From positions 1-35,780 of the forward strand of contig JAJECB010000120.1 in NCBI GenBank assembly GCA_022822245.1: a stretch of DNA of 35,780 nucleotides, in the 5' to 3' direction. A model generated the notes under the pieces. The model was not told the origin of the DNA. It ran no database searches and worked only from the letters and a program-made list of their open reading frames with translations. The stretch is from Gammaproteobacteria bacterium. GTDB lineage: Bacteria; Pseudomonadota; Gammaproteobacteria; HK1. Within the stretch, counting starts at the first letter, position 1, and each line of letters starts with the position of its first letter. A program made the position numbers and the translations under genes. Below are positions 1 to 7,775 of this stretch, one piece after another.

Positions 1-201
1 CTGAATTTCGCCATTGTTCCAGGCCTGAATACTACACACACTCCACGATTTTTGAAAGAGAAACTGGGGAAACCCATGTTTCGCTTTACAGGAATTGCCT
101 TGAAGCGACAGTATTGTTGTGACAGGTGACGAGGGGGGACGACAGCGGGGAAAAGGGCTGTACGGTGTCGTTCGACGCAAACGGACGCAGTGGAGACGAC
201 C

Positions 202-822
202 ATGGGCGCACGAGCGAAGAGACCCGTCCTCGCGGCCCTCGCCGCGACCTCCATCCTCCTCGGCGGGGCGGCGGCGGCCGATGAGGCCGGCGAGCGCGCG
301 TTCGCGAACGAGCTTCGGATCCTGCCCGCGTTCACCGCCCGACTCGAGCACGCGGTGACCGTTGGCGAGGAGACCCGCCTTGAGATCGCGCGGCTCGAGA
401 TGGCTCCCGGATGCGCGGGCTTTCGCCTCCGGTATCGGACCCTTCCGTTCGAGATCTGGCGGGCTGGCACGAAGGTCGTGACGATGCCATCGGGGGCCGG
501 CAAGCCGTCCCGGGACCGGCGCGAGAGCGCGAGCAAGCTCGCCGCGCTCCTGTTCATGATCGGAAGCGGCGCGATGCCTCGGGGCATGGACGTCGCCCTG
601 ACCCAGCACGGGACCCACGTCTCCTACGTGGTCGTGCCCCGGAGCGAATCGAACCCCATCGAGCGCATCCAGTACGAGTTCGACGACGTGGGTCTCTCCC
701 GCGCCTTCGTGCTCGAACGAGGCGGGGTGCTGCACCGCATCGAGCTGAGCGAACGGGTGTCGCACGAGGCGGTCGACGCCGGGATCGGCGAAGCGCCGCC
801 CGCCCACATCGTGACCACCTGA
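202..822 (+). CDS. Small exported protein of unknown function
   Basis: This gene encodes about 206 residues. The ATG at 202 is chosen over an in-frame GTG at 190 because a GGAG sits at 192-195, seven bases upstream. The first 27 or so residues form a Sec-type signal peptide: basic MGARAKR, a hydrophobic stretch LAALAATSILLGG, and a small-residue AAAADE cleavage region. The mature part is soluble and rich in charged residues, with no lipobox and no further membrane segment. I do not recognise the family. A periplasmic location is inferred from the signal peptide. No partner gene lies close on the same strand: the next gene starts about 450 bases downstream. Confidence 0.65.
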   Translation: MGARAKRPVLAALAATSILLGGAAAADEAGERAFANELRILPAFTARLEHAVTVGEETRLEIARLEMAPGCAGFRLRYRTLPFEIWRAGTKVVTMPSGAGKPSRDRRESASKLAALLFMIGSGAMPRGMDVALTQHGTHVSYVVVPRSESNPIERIQYEFDDVGLSRAFVLERGGVLHRIELSERVSHEAVDAGIGEAPPAHIVTT

Positions 823-1270
823 CACGTTCCGGACCCGCGGCCGAGACGGGGCCGGACGGGGAGCCCACCGCCACCACGAGACGGGCTGTCCGCCGCGCGG
901 CGGAACGCGTGTTCGCTGACCTCGGGTTCGACCCGCAACCCGAAACGGCGCGCCGTCTCGCCGCTTGGCCGGGGCTCATGGTCAGTCCCGGAGCACGGGC
1001 AACCGCAACGACTGGACTACATGCACGGGGTCGCGCCTGTTCGTCGCGAGCTCCGGTGCACGGACATCGAGGAGGTAGTCGCGCAAGTCCACCAAGGGAC
1101 GCGCGGAGTCAGTACGAACAAGGGTCCCGATGGTCTGACTCTCTGGACGCAGGGAGCGCGGTTCACCACCTCGGAATCCGGACGATGGTCCAGTTCCCGT
1201 CGTTCGCCGGAGATGGAGACGGGTTGAACGCAGCGATGATGGGGAACCCTGGCAGCGGAGTCGCAGAATA
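823..1270. other. Gene-poor gap with a possible antitoxin-like relic
   Basis: No convincing complete gene is present in these 448 bases. One plus-strand frame reads VFADLGFDPQPETARRLA at about 909-962, which loosely resembles the start of XRE/HigA-type antitoxins (the VFxDLGF pattern), but the frame carries no helix-turn-helix afterwards and dissolves into low-complexity residues. It may be a worn relic. I see no RNA gene or terminator here. Confidence 0.25.
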
Positions 1271-2101
1271 GTGGTCATTGATTTCCGCATTGAGCTCGGC
1301 TTCGTAGAACGAAGAGAACAACGACACGTAGCCGTCCGGAACCTCGCCGTTCAGAAGTCGCTGGCGGCGATGGCGGAGGAGATTGAACCTGGCGAGTTCG
1401 AACTGAAGAGACTTGAGCGAGAGGCCGAAGGACTTCTCAAGATCAATGCGGCTGCGGGCTACACGGTGCTCGGGGCAGTAGCCTCCCTTCGAGGAGACGT
1501 CGAAGAGGTGCACGCGCGACACGGCCACGCACTGCAACTGTCCGGAGAATCGCCGCGGACACTCCACAACTACGCGGCGTCCCTTGTCACGCTCGGCGAC
1601 GTCACCGGGGCGCTCGAGGTCGCCCACCGAGCGTATGCACGAGCCCCGGCAGATGCGGACATGTTTGCGGGGGTAGTCTCGACGTCCATCCTCACCGGCC
1701 ACTTCCGGGAAGCCTTCGACCTGGTGGGGGCATGGAACGGGTCCAACCCGGAGCGCCCATGCGCGCCCGACTCGCCCGTGGAGGCGATCTTGAGCGCGAT
1801 TGACCGAGATGTCTTCACCGAAGAACGCCTTCAGGAAGTTCTGGCCATTGCCCACGAGACCCTCCGCTCGTGGAAGGTGCGAGTGAGCCGTGTAGAGGTT
1901 CACGCGGACCAACACGACCCGGACTCCTTCCTCTTCGAGTGCTTCGTGGCGGCATCGCCCGAGAAGGCCGAAGACCTCAACGAAGCACTGGACGCCAAGA
2001 TCCGCGACTGCCCGTACCTGATGGACGATCCAGGCCTCAAGTTCATGCCAGCGTTCATCGGAGCAAGCGTCGATGGCAGTCAGCCCAAAGCAGCTACTTG
2101 A
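1271..2101 (+). CDS. TPR-like helical-repeat protein, partner of the HEPN gene
   Basis: This gene encodes about 276 residues from a GTG start, with GGAG about ten bases upstream. The middle of the protein has a tetratricopeptide-like pattern: a helix reading LHNYAASLVTLGDVTGALEVAHRAYARAPADADM has the classic alternation of small residues and a closing Pro, followed by a second similar helix pair. TPR proteins usually serve as protein-interaction scaffolds. No enzymatic motif is visible. Its 3' end overlaps the next gene by 29 bases, so the two are probably co-translated. The G+C content looks lower than in the metabolic genes downstream, consistent with an accessory module. The long open frame on the opposite strand here is taken as a shadow because only this strand gives recognisable repeats and coupling. 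Confidence 0.7.
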   Translation: MVIDFRIELGFVERREQRHVAVRNLAVQKSLAAMAEEIEPGEFELKRLEREAEGLLKINAAAGYTVLGAVASLRGDVEEVHARHGHALQLSGESPRTLHNYAASLVTLGDVTGALEVAHRAYARAPADADMFAGVVSTSILTGHFREAFDLVGAWNGSNPERPCAPDSPVEAILSAIDRDVFTEERLQEVLAIAHETLRSWKVRVSRVEVHADQHDPDSFLFECFVAASPEKAEDLNEALDAKIRDCPYLMDDPGLKFMPAFIGASVDGSQPKAAT

Positions 2102-2447
2102 GGCCGCCCAGGAGCTGGCACAGGGCAACCGCGAGGTGGACTTCCGAAACGCGGCGAGTCGAGCCTACTGCGCCGCCTATCACCGATGCCGGCCTGTCGC
2201 CCAACGCAACGGGCTTCGAACGTCCAGACAGGGCGTTCACAGCGCCGTCATTGATGCTTTGCGCACATCCACCAAGCCGGCACTGAAACATCTGGCGCAG
2301 ATGCTCGCGAGAGGCAGGGGGCTCCGGGCAAAGGCTGACTACAACATTGATGAAGAGTTCAGATCATCGGAGGTGCAGACCAGCACCCGCCAAGCCCAGA
2401 AAGTGTTCGCCGTTGCAGATCAAGTCGACGGCGTCCCGAGACGCTAG
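2073..2447 (+). CDS. HEPN-domain-like small protein
   Basis: This gene encodes 124 residues. The ATG at 2073 lies inside the end of the TPR gene and has GGAG at 2060-2063. The N-terminal third has the motif ASRAYCAAYHRC (residues 28-39), typical of HEPN-fold proteins (Arg30 and His37, spacing R-X6-H). A second HEPN-like element, RAKADYNIDEEF, lies at residues 85-96. HEPN proteins are often RNases or nucleotide-binding partners in toxin-antitoxin and abortive-infection modules. Whether this one is catalytic cannot be told: the conserved R-X4-6-H of active HEPN RNases is usually closer to the C-terminus. Overlap with the TPR gene suggests a two-gene functional unit. There is no sign of truncation. 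Confidence 0.65.
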   Translation: MAVSPKQLLEAAQELAQGNREVDFRNAASRAYCAAYHRCRPVAQRNGLRTSRQGVHSAVIDALRTSTKPALKHLAQMLARGRGLRAKADYNIDEEFRSSEVQTSTRQAQKVFAVADQVDGVPRR

Positions 2448-2618
2448 CATCGGTCGAACCGGTCCTCGACAAGAAGGAAAAGATGCGCAGGAGGTCAGTG
2501 TGCCGGGCTGGACGGTATACGTCAGAGTGGAAAGATCGCGGGCCTGCGTGGTGAAGTCGGGAACCTGGAGTCCCCCGCTCAAGCCCGCCGAGCTCGACGG
2601 CATGCTTGACGAGACCGC

Positions 2619-3410
2619 TCAGGCGTCCCCGAAATCGCCGCCGCGTCCCCTGCCGGCTGCGAAGCGGGCCGCGCCCTCGATGCCCCGGGTTACTTCCGCC
2701 TTGCTGTTCCGCCATTCCAGGCGAAGGGCGTCGCGTTCGGACAGACCGTGCTGCGCTCGGGCAGACTGGCGATCGGCTCGCATGCAGCTTTGCGGAAAGC
2801 GGCAGATGTCGTGGGCCAGGGACTCGGCTTTCGCGCGAGCTTCGCCCTCGGGCACGACGTACTCGCAAAGGCCGATCCGCAACGCCTCGTCGGCGTCCAC
2901 CCGGCGACCGGTCAGGATGAGGTCCATGGCGCGACCCTCCCCCACCAGCCGGGGCAAGCGCACGGTGCCGCCGTCGATGAGCGGAATGCCCCAGCGACGG
3001 CAATAGACACCCATGTAGGCGGTCTCCTCCATCACCCGCATGTCCGCCCACAGGGCGAGCTCCATGCCTCCGGCCACCGCCGGGCCGGCCACGGCGGCAA
3101 TCACCGGCTTGGAGAGTTCCAGTCGGCTCGGCCCCATGGCGGCCATGGGAGGCTCTTCTTCGTCGGGGAACTCGTACGGGTCGAGCGCTTCGGCCCCCGA
3201 GAGGGCTGCGGCGTGCTTGAGGTCCCAGCCGGAGCAGAAGGCGCCGCCTTCGCCCCAGAACACGGCCACGTGGGCGGACTCGTCGGCATCGAAGGCGCGG
3301 AATGCCTTGTGGAGGGAGGCGGCGCTCGCCGGGTCCATGGCGTTCCGGGTTTCGGGGCGGGAGTGGATGACCGTCCAGACCGCGCCGTTCGTTTCTGTCC
3401 TGACTGGCAT
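2619..3410 (-). CDS. Crotonase (enoyl-CoA hydratase/isomerase) family protein
   Basis: The product has about 263 residues, which is the usual crotonase length. The start at 3410 (MPVRTETNG) is chosen because GGAGGT lies just upstream on the minus strand; the longer frame to 3461 has no such site. Family landmarks are RPETRNAMD near residue 17, GEGGAFCSGWDLK (first oxyanion-hole loop) and KPVIAAVAGPAVAGGMELALWAD (second oxyanion-hole loop), followed by RRWGIPLIDGGTVRLPRLVG. Crotonases act on acyl-CoA thioesters as hydratases, isomerases or dehydrogenases. The acidic residue of the GIPLIDGGT segment sits where one hydratase Glu is often found, so hydratase activity is plausible but not proven. 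The gene stands alone on its strand, and the substrate cannot be inferred. Confidence 0.85.
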   Translation of the reverse strand: MPVRTETNGAVWTVIHSRPETRNAMDPASAASLHKAFRAFDADESAHVAVFWGEGGAFCSGWDLKHAAALSGAEALDPYEFPDEEEPPMAAMGPSRLELSKPVIAAVAGPAVAGGMELALWADMRVMEETAYMGVYCRRWGIPLIDGGTVRLPRLVGEGRAMDLILTGRRVDADEALRIGLCEYVVPEGEARAKAESLAHDICRFPQSCMRADRQSARAQHGLSERDALRLEWRNSKAEVTRGIEGAARFAAGRGRGGDFGDA

Positions 3411-3466
3411 TCGGACCTCCCGTGGTCGGGAACATGGAAGTGTCGAAGATACCTGCGACACGCGCG

Positions 3467-3623
3467 CTACCGGTTTGCCTCGACCTCGCCGAGAAGCACC
3501 CGGTCCATCCTTGGCTCGTCCGAGTGCTTCGGGACCGGCGCCTGGCGTTCCATCAGCCGGAGCAACCGAGGGTCCGGGGCGAGCTCCCGAAAGTGAAGAG
3601 ACGGTCGACGACCTGGCCTATCT
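3467..3623 (-). pseudogene. 3' fragment of a gene interrupted by palindromic repeat copy 1
   Basis: Read on the minus strand, the bases next to the repeat give IGQVVDRLFTF in one frame. After a one-base slip the neighbouring frame continues RELAPDPRLLRLMERQ and APVPKHSDEPRMDRVLLGEV to a stop at 3467. Both segments have natural amino-acid composition and a plausible order (VVDRLFTF, then a helical C-terminus ending near a PVPxxxDEP motif). I interpret this as the C-terminal part of the same gene whose front half lies beyond the repeat at 3814-4073. The break needs one lost base (TTCCGG to TTCGG) plus the repeat insertion. The family is not known to me by name. Confidence 0.45.
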
Positions 3624-3813
3624 GGCCCGGAAAAGTCACCGATTTTCGTCGCGAAGGCGCGGAGATGCCGCTGTGACAAGGCGCACGGACCGAAAGAGCG
3701 CTTCGCGCTGCTGAAAGTGTAGCCGACACTACGTCGAAGTGGCTTGAGGGAGTACGCCTTGTCACAGCGAGCAGATCCGCGTCCGCAGCAGGAAATCGGT
3801 GATTTTTCCGGGC
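3624..3813. repeat. Long palindromic repeat, copy 1 (190 bp)
   Basis: This is the first of three related elements. It begins GGCCCGGAAAAGTCACCGAT and ends ATCGGTGATTTTTCCGGGC, so its ends are near-perfect inverted repeats. An inner inverted pair, GCTGTGACAAGGCGCAC and GTACGCCTTGTCACAGC, extends the arms to about 60 bases each around a central loop of roughly 65 bases. The centre holds one GCGCTTCGCGCTG hairpin unit and a small GTGT/ACAC hairpin. No open frame crosses it sensibly. It separates two fragments of a minus-strand gene, so it probably entered that gene. No transposase is present, so it could be a non-autonomous element or a structured repeat. Confidence 0.9.
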
Positions 3814-4073
3814 TAATCCCGCATGTCGTCGTCATCGAAGCGCGGGACCTCGGGCCACGGTGCGCGCCGTCCGTCCGTGTCGATGATGGTCACGTCGGAA
3901 TGCTCGCCGGTCCGCGTGGTCCGGACAACACCGGCGCGGAGGTCTTCGAGCTGCGTGGCGCGGGAGCGTTGCCGCGTGCGGGAGCGTCCCCGAGAATCGC
4001 TGCCGGGAACGAAGAGCGGCGACCGTCCGTCCCGCACCCGGGCATCCGCCGCGTCCGTTCCCGAATGTCTCAC
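3814..4073 (-). pseudogene. 5' fragment of the gene interrupted by the repeat
   Basis: The minus-strand frame contains VVRTTRTGEHSDVTIIDTDG followed by RRAPWPEVPRFDDDDMRD and then a TAG that falls at the very edge of the palindromic repeat. The segment HSDVTIIDTDGRRxPWPEV looks like the core of a small conserved protein of about 110-130 residues. The stop is created by the junction, and the expected continuation (VVDRLFTF and beyond) is found on the other side of the repeat. The true start codon is uncertain: the frame is open from an ATG at 4073, but the first 45 residues are Arg-rich and may be non-coding. The function is unknown. Confidence 0.45.
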
Positions 4074-4094
4074 ACGGGGTATCGACGGCGAGAG

Positions 4095-5399
4095 ATGGTC
4101 ATGCCACGTTCCGGTTCCGGGCGGACCGGTTCATCCGGCTCCTGGTACGCGGCCACCGCGCCGGCGGTCGAGCCGTGGCCGGCGCTCGCGGGGTGCGAGC
4201 GGGCGGACGTGTGCGTCGTCGGGGCCGGGTTCACCGGGGTCTCGGCCGCCCTTCACCTCGCGGAGCGGGGGTACTCGGTGGTCGTGCTCGAGGCGGAGCG
4301 GGTGGGATGGGGGGCAAGCGGGCGGAACGGCGGGCAGGTGGGGAGCGGCCTCCGCGAGTCGACGGACGATCTCGAACGCGCCCTCGGTCCGTCCCGCGCC
4401 GGGAGCCTCTGGGCACTCGCCGAGGAGGCCAAGGCGATCATCGCCGAGCGCATCGCCCGCCATGGCATCGAGTGCGACTGGCGCCCGGGCAACCTGCTCG
4501 CGTCCACGCGCGAGCGCTACCTGGGTTGGATGGAGGACGAGGCGGAGTTCTGCCACCGGCGTTTCGGCTACCGCGGATACCGGATGCTGTCCCGGGCGGA
4601 GATGCGCGAGGAAGTCGCGAGCGAGCGCTACGTCGGGGGACGTATGGACGAGGGCGGCGGGCACCTGCACCCCCTCAAGTTCGTGCTCGGGATGGCCGCG
4701 GCGGCGGCCGCGGCGGGAGCCCGGATCTTCGAGGGCTCGAGAGTCGAGCGGATCCGGTGGGGCCGGCCGGCCGAGGTCTCGACCGCGCGCGGGGGCGTGG
4801 TGGCGGCGGAGCACGTCGTCCTCGCCGGCAACGCCCATCTCGGCCGCCTCGAGCCGCGGATCGAGTCCCGGATCATGCCGATCGTCAACCATCAGCTCGC
4901 GACCGAGCCTCTCGGGGAACGGCGTGCCCGCTCGCTCGTGAGGAGCGGTGCGTGCGTGCACTCGACGAAGTTCGTCGTCGACTACTTCCGGTGCACCCCC
5001 GACCACCGCCTCCTCTTCGGGGGCGGCGAGACGTACTCCGACCGGCCCCCGGGCGACCTCGCGGGGTTCGTGCGGCGCTACATGCTCCGCGTCTTCCCCC
5101 AGCTCGCGGACGTTCGTATCGACCATGCGTGGAGCGGGCAACTCGCGATCACGAGGAGCCGCCTGCCGCACGTGGGGCGGATCGCCCCCAACGGCTTCTT
5201 CGCCCACGGGTTCTCGGGCCATGGGGTGGCGCTGACCCAGATTGCGGGGAAGCTCGTTGCGGAGGCGGTGGCGGGGACCGCGGAGCGCTTCGACGTGCTC
5301 GCCGGGCTCGAGCACCGGCCGTTTCCCGGGGGCCGGCGGCTCCGCCACCCGCTCCTTGTCCTCGGAATGCTGTACTACGCCCTCCGCGACAAGCTCTGA
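4095..5399 (+). CDS. DAO-family FAD oxidase (gamma-glutamylputrescine oxidase-like)
   Basis: The protein has about 434 residues. The start is placed at ATG 4095 (an ATG at 4101 is also possible); the frame is open further upstream but runs into repeat copy 1. The Rossmann FAD site VCVVGAGFTGVSAALHLAERG is at residues 39-59, followed by GWGASGRNGGQVGSG, the loop typical of PuuB/OrdL-type DAO enzymes. The C-terminal AWSGQLAITRSRLPHVGR and FFAHGFSGHGVALTQIAGKLVAEA are also characteristic of that group. These enzymes oxidise secondary or primary amines with O2, giving an aldehyde or imine, NH3 and H2O2 in the cytoplasm. A glutamylated polyamine or N-methyl amino acid is a likely substrate class. 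It converges with the EctD-like gene. Confidence 0.88.
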   Translation: MVMPRSGSGRTGSSGSWYAATAPAVEPWPALAGCERADVCVVGAGFTGVSAALHLAERGYSVVVLEAERVGWGASGRNGGQVGSGLRESTDDLERALGPSRAGSLWALAEEAKAIIAERIARHGIECDWRPGNLLASTRERYLGWMEDEAEFCHRRFGYRGYRMLSRAEMREEVASERYVGGRMDEGGGHLHPLKFVLGMAAAAAAAGARIFEGSRVERIRWGRPAEVSTARGGVVAAEHVVLAGNAHLGRLEPRIESRIMPIVNHQLATEPLGERRARSLVRSGACVHSTKFVVDYFRCTPDHRLLFGGGETYSDRPPGDLAGFVRRYMLRVFPQLADVRIDHAWSGQLAITRSRLPHVGRIAPNGFFAHGFSGHGVALTQIAGKLVAEAVAGTAERFDVLAGLEHRPFPGGRRLRHPLLVLGMLYYALRDKL

Positions 5400-5405
5400 G
5401 CCCAA

Positions 5406-5420
5406 GCGCCGTCCCGGCGC
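5406..5420. terminator. Short hairpin between convergent genes
   Basis: GCGCCG (5406-5411) pairs with CGGCGC (5415-5420) around a TCC loop. It lies in the 31-base gap between two convergent genes and could stop transcription from both sides, though there is no U-tract. Confidence 0.4.
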
Positions 5421-5430
5421 GAGCGAGGGC

Positions 5431-6261
5431 CTATGCCGTGGCCGTGGTCTCCGAAGCAGGTTCGAGCGTCAGCAGGCAGTCGTCAGGGAGTGTCTCGACG
5501 GGGGTGAAGTCCTGCAGGGCGAGGAAGTCGGGCCGGGTCGGCCGGCGGATCCAGTTGTCCGTGCGGTTCGGGCTCGCGAACACCAAGGTGCGGTTCCAGG
5601 GGGACATGTTCGGCCCGGAACCGTGGACCGTGCAGCCGTGGAAGAAGACGACCGAGCCGGCCGGCCCCTTGGGCGCGACCAGTCCGTGCGCCTCGATCAT
5701 CGCGTCGATGGTCTCGCGTCGGTAGGGGCTCCCCACCGCGTCCTCCGCGAGGCGGCCGTAGTCCGGGATCCGGTCGAATTCCCGCGTCGCCTCGCGCCGG
5801 CCGGCCTTGTGCGAGCCCGGGATGAACATCATTGGCCCGTTGAACTCGGTGACGTCGTCGAGGAACAGCGCCGCGTTGATGATGTCCGGCCGCGGCATCC
5901 CGTCGTCCTCGTGCCAGGTGCGGTAGTCCTGGTGCCAGTGCCAGATCTCGCCGTCGTGGGCGCGCTTGGCGTTGATCTTGAACTGGTGGAGATAGACCGG
6001 CCCGCCGAGCACTTGGCGGGCGGGCTCGATGAGGCGCGGATGCAGGCTGAGGCGCCGGAACGGCTCGTTGTAGAGGTGGGGCGCGATCGCGGAGCGCACC
6101 GCGTCGCTCTTCTGCTCGCGGAGATTCTCCGGCCCCCTCCGGGCGAGGATGCCGGGGAGCTCCGCGTTGAGGACCCCGACCTCCTCGGGGCTGAAGAGGG
6201 ATTCGATGAAGAGGCAGCCGCGTTCGCGGAACTCGGCGACCTCGGCGTCCGTCCACTTCAT
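5431..6261 (-). CDS. Phytanoyl-CoA/EctD-like Fe(II)/2-oxoglutarate dioxygenase
   Basis: The product has 276 residues. ATG at 6261 is preceded by GGGAG on the minus strand. The metal-binding motif is in IWHWHQDYRTWHEDDGMPRP (residues 107-126), with His110 and Asp112 as the HxD pair, and VHGSGPNMSP supplies the distal His213. Arg224 in NRT is placed to bind 2-oxoglutarate. The HWHQDYxTWHxxDGMPR string is very close to the ectoine hydroxylase pattern (HSDFETWHxEDGMPR), so an EctD or amino-acid hydroxylase-like role is likely. No ectABC genes are nearby, so hydroxylation of another small amino-acid-like solute is equally possible. It lies downstream of the GlxA regulator on the same strand with a hairpin between. 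Confidence 0.85.
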   Translation of the reverse strand: MKWTDAEVAEFRERGCLFIESLFSPEEVGVLNAELPGILARRGPENLREQKSDAVRSAIAPHLYNEPFRRLSLHPRLIEPARQVLGGPVYLHQFKINAKRAHDGEIWHWHQDYRTWHEDDGMPRPDIINAALFLDDVTEFNGPMMFIPGSHKAGRREATREFDRIPDYGRLAEDAVGSPYRRETIDAMIEAHGLVAPKGPAGSVVFFHGCTVHGSGPNMSPWNRTLVFASPNRTDNWIRRPTRPDFLALQDFTPVETLPDDCLLTLEPASETTATA

Positions 6262-6374
6262 GGCGGCTCCCTGGCGTCTTCACGAATGCGTGGAGGGTCG
6301 GGGCTGCACTCTGCCATAGCGGGCGATGGATGGCCACGGAGACCGCAATCGGGCGGATCGGGGCGGGAAGGGGA

Positions 6375-6398
6375 CCCGCATCCCGGGCGGGATGCGGG
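6375..6398 (-). terminator. 10-bp perfect hairpin after the GlxA regulator
   Basis: CCCGCATCCC (6375-6384) pairs perfectly with GGGATGCGGG (6389-6398) around GGGC. It lies 48 bases past the stop of the regulator and upstream of the dioxygenase, so it may end regulator transcription. It lacks a U-tract. Confidence 0.45.
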
Positions 6399-6445
6399 CC
6401 GGCGGGCTGATGGCCGCGTCGCGCTGGCGGGCCGGAATGGGAAGC

Positions 6446-7519
6446 TCAGGCGCAGCTCGCGTCCGGGTGAACGTGCTCGGGCCGGCGCTCCTCGCGTGGC
6501 GGGTAGCCGAAGAGGTCCTTGTACGCCTTGGAGAAGTGAGAGGCGCTGACGAACCCCGCGGAGAGCGCGATCGACATCACCGAGTGCGAGGTCTGGCGAA
6601 GGAGGTGATGCGCCTTCGCGAGCCGCACCCGGAGGTAGTACCGGCTCGGCACGCACCTCAGGTGACGGCGGAAGAGGCGCTCGAGCTGGCGGCGCGAGAG
6701 CCCCACGAGCTCCGCGATCTGCTCGACCGGGAGCGGCTCCTCGAGGTTCGCCTCCATGAGCTGCACCGCGTCGACGAGTCGGGGCTGGCCGGTGCCGATG
6801 TGCTGCACGAGCGGACGGCGCTGCACGTCGCGGGTACCCCGGATCCGGTCGCGGACGAGCTGCTCGGCGATCGAGGCGGCAAGCTGGCGGCCGTGCTCGC
6901 GGGCGATGAGGTTCATCATGAGGTCCCCCGGGGCGTCGCCTCCCGCGCAGGTGATCCGGTCCCGGTCGAAGACGCACACCCCGGTGGTGACCACGACCTC
7001 CGGGTGGTCCTCGATGAGGGCGTCGCGGTGATCCCACTGGGTGGTGCACTTGTAGCCGCGGAGGACGCCGCTCTTGGCGAGGAGACACGCGCCGGTGTCG
7101 ATCCCGCCGAGGACCACGTTGCGCTTCGCGAGGTGCCGGAGCCACCGCAGGCACGACTCGTGCACGTGGTTCTCGACGTCGTCGCCGGAACACACGAGCA
7201 CGAGATCGGGGTTCTCGACCGCGTCGATCGCGACGTCCGCGTGGACCTGGACGCCGCTGCTCGCCCGCACCGGCTGGCCGTCGAGGCTCGCGACCTGCCA
7301 CCGGTAGAGCTCGCGCCCGCTGATGCAGTTCGCCTTGCGAAGCGGCCCGAGGCAGGCGCCGAAGGACGCGACGTTGAAGGCGGGCATCAGGGCGAACACG
7401 ACCTCGCGCGGCCGCCGCACGGTCCGGGCGATCGGCTCGGGACCAATCTCGGACGGGCGGATGGGATCGAGGTGCATCTCGATGGGCTCGTGGATGTCGA
7501 TTTCTTCGAGGCTGTTCAT
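6446..7519 (-). CDS. GlxA/GbdR-type AraC-family transcriptional regulator
   Basis: The product has 357 residues from ATG 7519 (MNSLEEIDIHEP); the frame stays open further upstream but without protein-like sequence. Residues of about 40-210 form a DJ-1/PfpI (class I amidotransferase-like) sensor domain, with DLVLVCSGDD and VVLGGIDTGACLLAKSG. The C-terminal third is an AraC HTH pair: LPVEQIAELVGLSRRQLERLFRRH and then a second helix set ending SAGFVSASHFSKAYKDLFGYPP. This architecture matches GbdR and CdhR, which respond to glycine betaine, dimethylglycine or carnitine. The target here is unknown; the adjacent dioxygenase and the DAO oxidase are candidates. Two direct repeats upstream (7621-7661) may be its binding site. 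Confidence 0.87.
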   Translation of the reverse strand: MNSLEEIDIHEPIEMHLDPIRPSEIGPEPIARTVRRPREVVFALMPAFNVASFGACLGPLRKANCISGRELYRWQVASLDGQPVRASSGVQVHADVAIDAVENPDLVLVCSGDDVENHVHESCLRWLRHLAKRNVVLGGIDTGACLLAKSGVLRGYKCTTQWDHRDALIEDHPEVVVTTGVCVFDRDRITCAGGDAPGDLMMNLIAREHGRQLAASIAEQLVRDRIRGTRDVQRRPLVQHIGTGQPRLVDAVQLMEANLEEPLPVEQIAELVGLSRRQLERLFRRHLRCVPSRYYLRVRLAKAHHLLRQTSHSVMSIALSAGFVSASHFSKAYKDLFGYPPREERRPEHVHPDASCA

Positions 7520-7620
7520 CGGATCCAATCCCGGTGTTTCCAGACACGCCGGGAAGGTGCATGGGGCGCCTGAAGGTTGGCAAGGGTGCGGCGCTTGAAA
7601 TGGCGCATTTGCGATATTTT

Positions 7621-7661
7621 TTCGCCGCACAATGGACAAGGGGCGAATTCGGCGCAATGAC
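7621..7661. promoter_or_regulatory. Imperfect direct repeats upstream of the GlxA regulator
   Basis: TTCGCCGCACAATGGAC (7621-7637) recurs as TTCGGCGCAATGAC (7648-7661), with starts 27 bases apart. AraC-family dimers often bind direct repeats two to three helical turns apart. Autoregulation is an inference. The spacing to the start codon is about 100 bases. Confidence 0.35.
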
Positions 7662-7752
7662 TTGTCCGGTGATGGACCGCTTTCGGTCTCCTCCCGTGCC
7701 GCGGTCACGGTCCACCGGGCGGTACGGGGCGTGGGGGGTGGGGGCGGCGTGC

Positions 7753-7775
7753 CGCGAGCTGGAAGCCCGCTCCCA
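7753..7775. repeat. Degenerate REP-like motif next to repeat copy 2
   Basis: CGAGCTGGAAGCCCGCTCCC is a worn version of the motif CGGGCTGGAAGCCCGCGCTCCC found intact at 25503-25524. It abuts the left end of palindromic repeat copy 2. Confidence 0.45.

Noticed and set aside
1..201. Possible promoter or small gene at the left edge
   Set aside because: AT-richer than the rest, but I found no well-spaced -35/-10 pair and no coding frame; probably the leader of the exported-protein gene.
1163..2128. A 321-residue minus-strand frame opposite the TPR/HEPN pair
   Set aside because: No recognisable motif; the plus strand shows repeat pattern, HEPN motif and translational coupling.
3624..3813. A clear target-site duplication flanking the palindromic repeat
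   Set aside because: Flanks of copy 1 share only short AT-containing bits (TA near each end), and copies 2 and 3 show no matching duplication.
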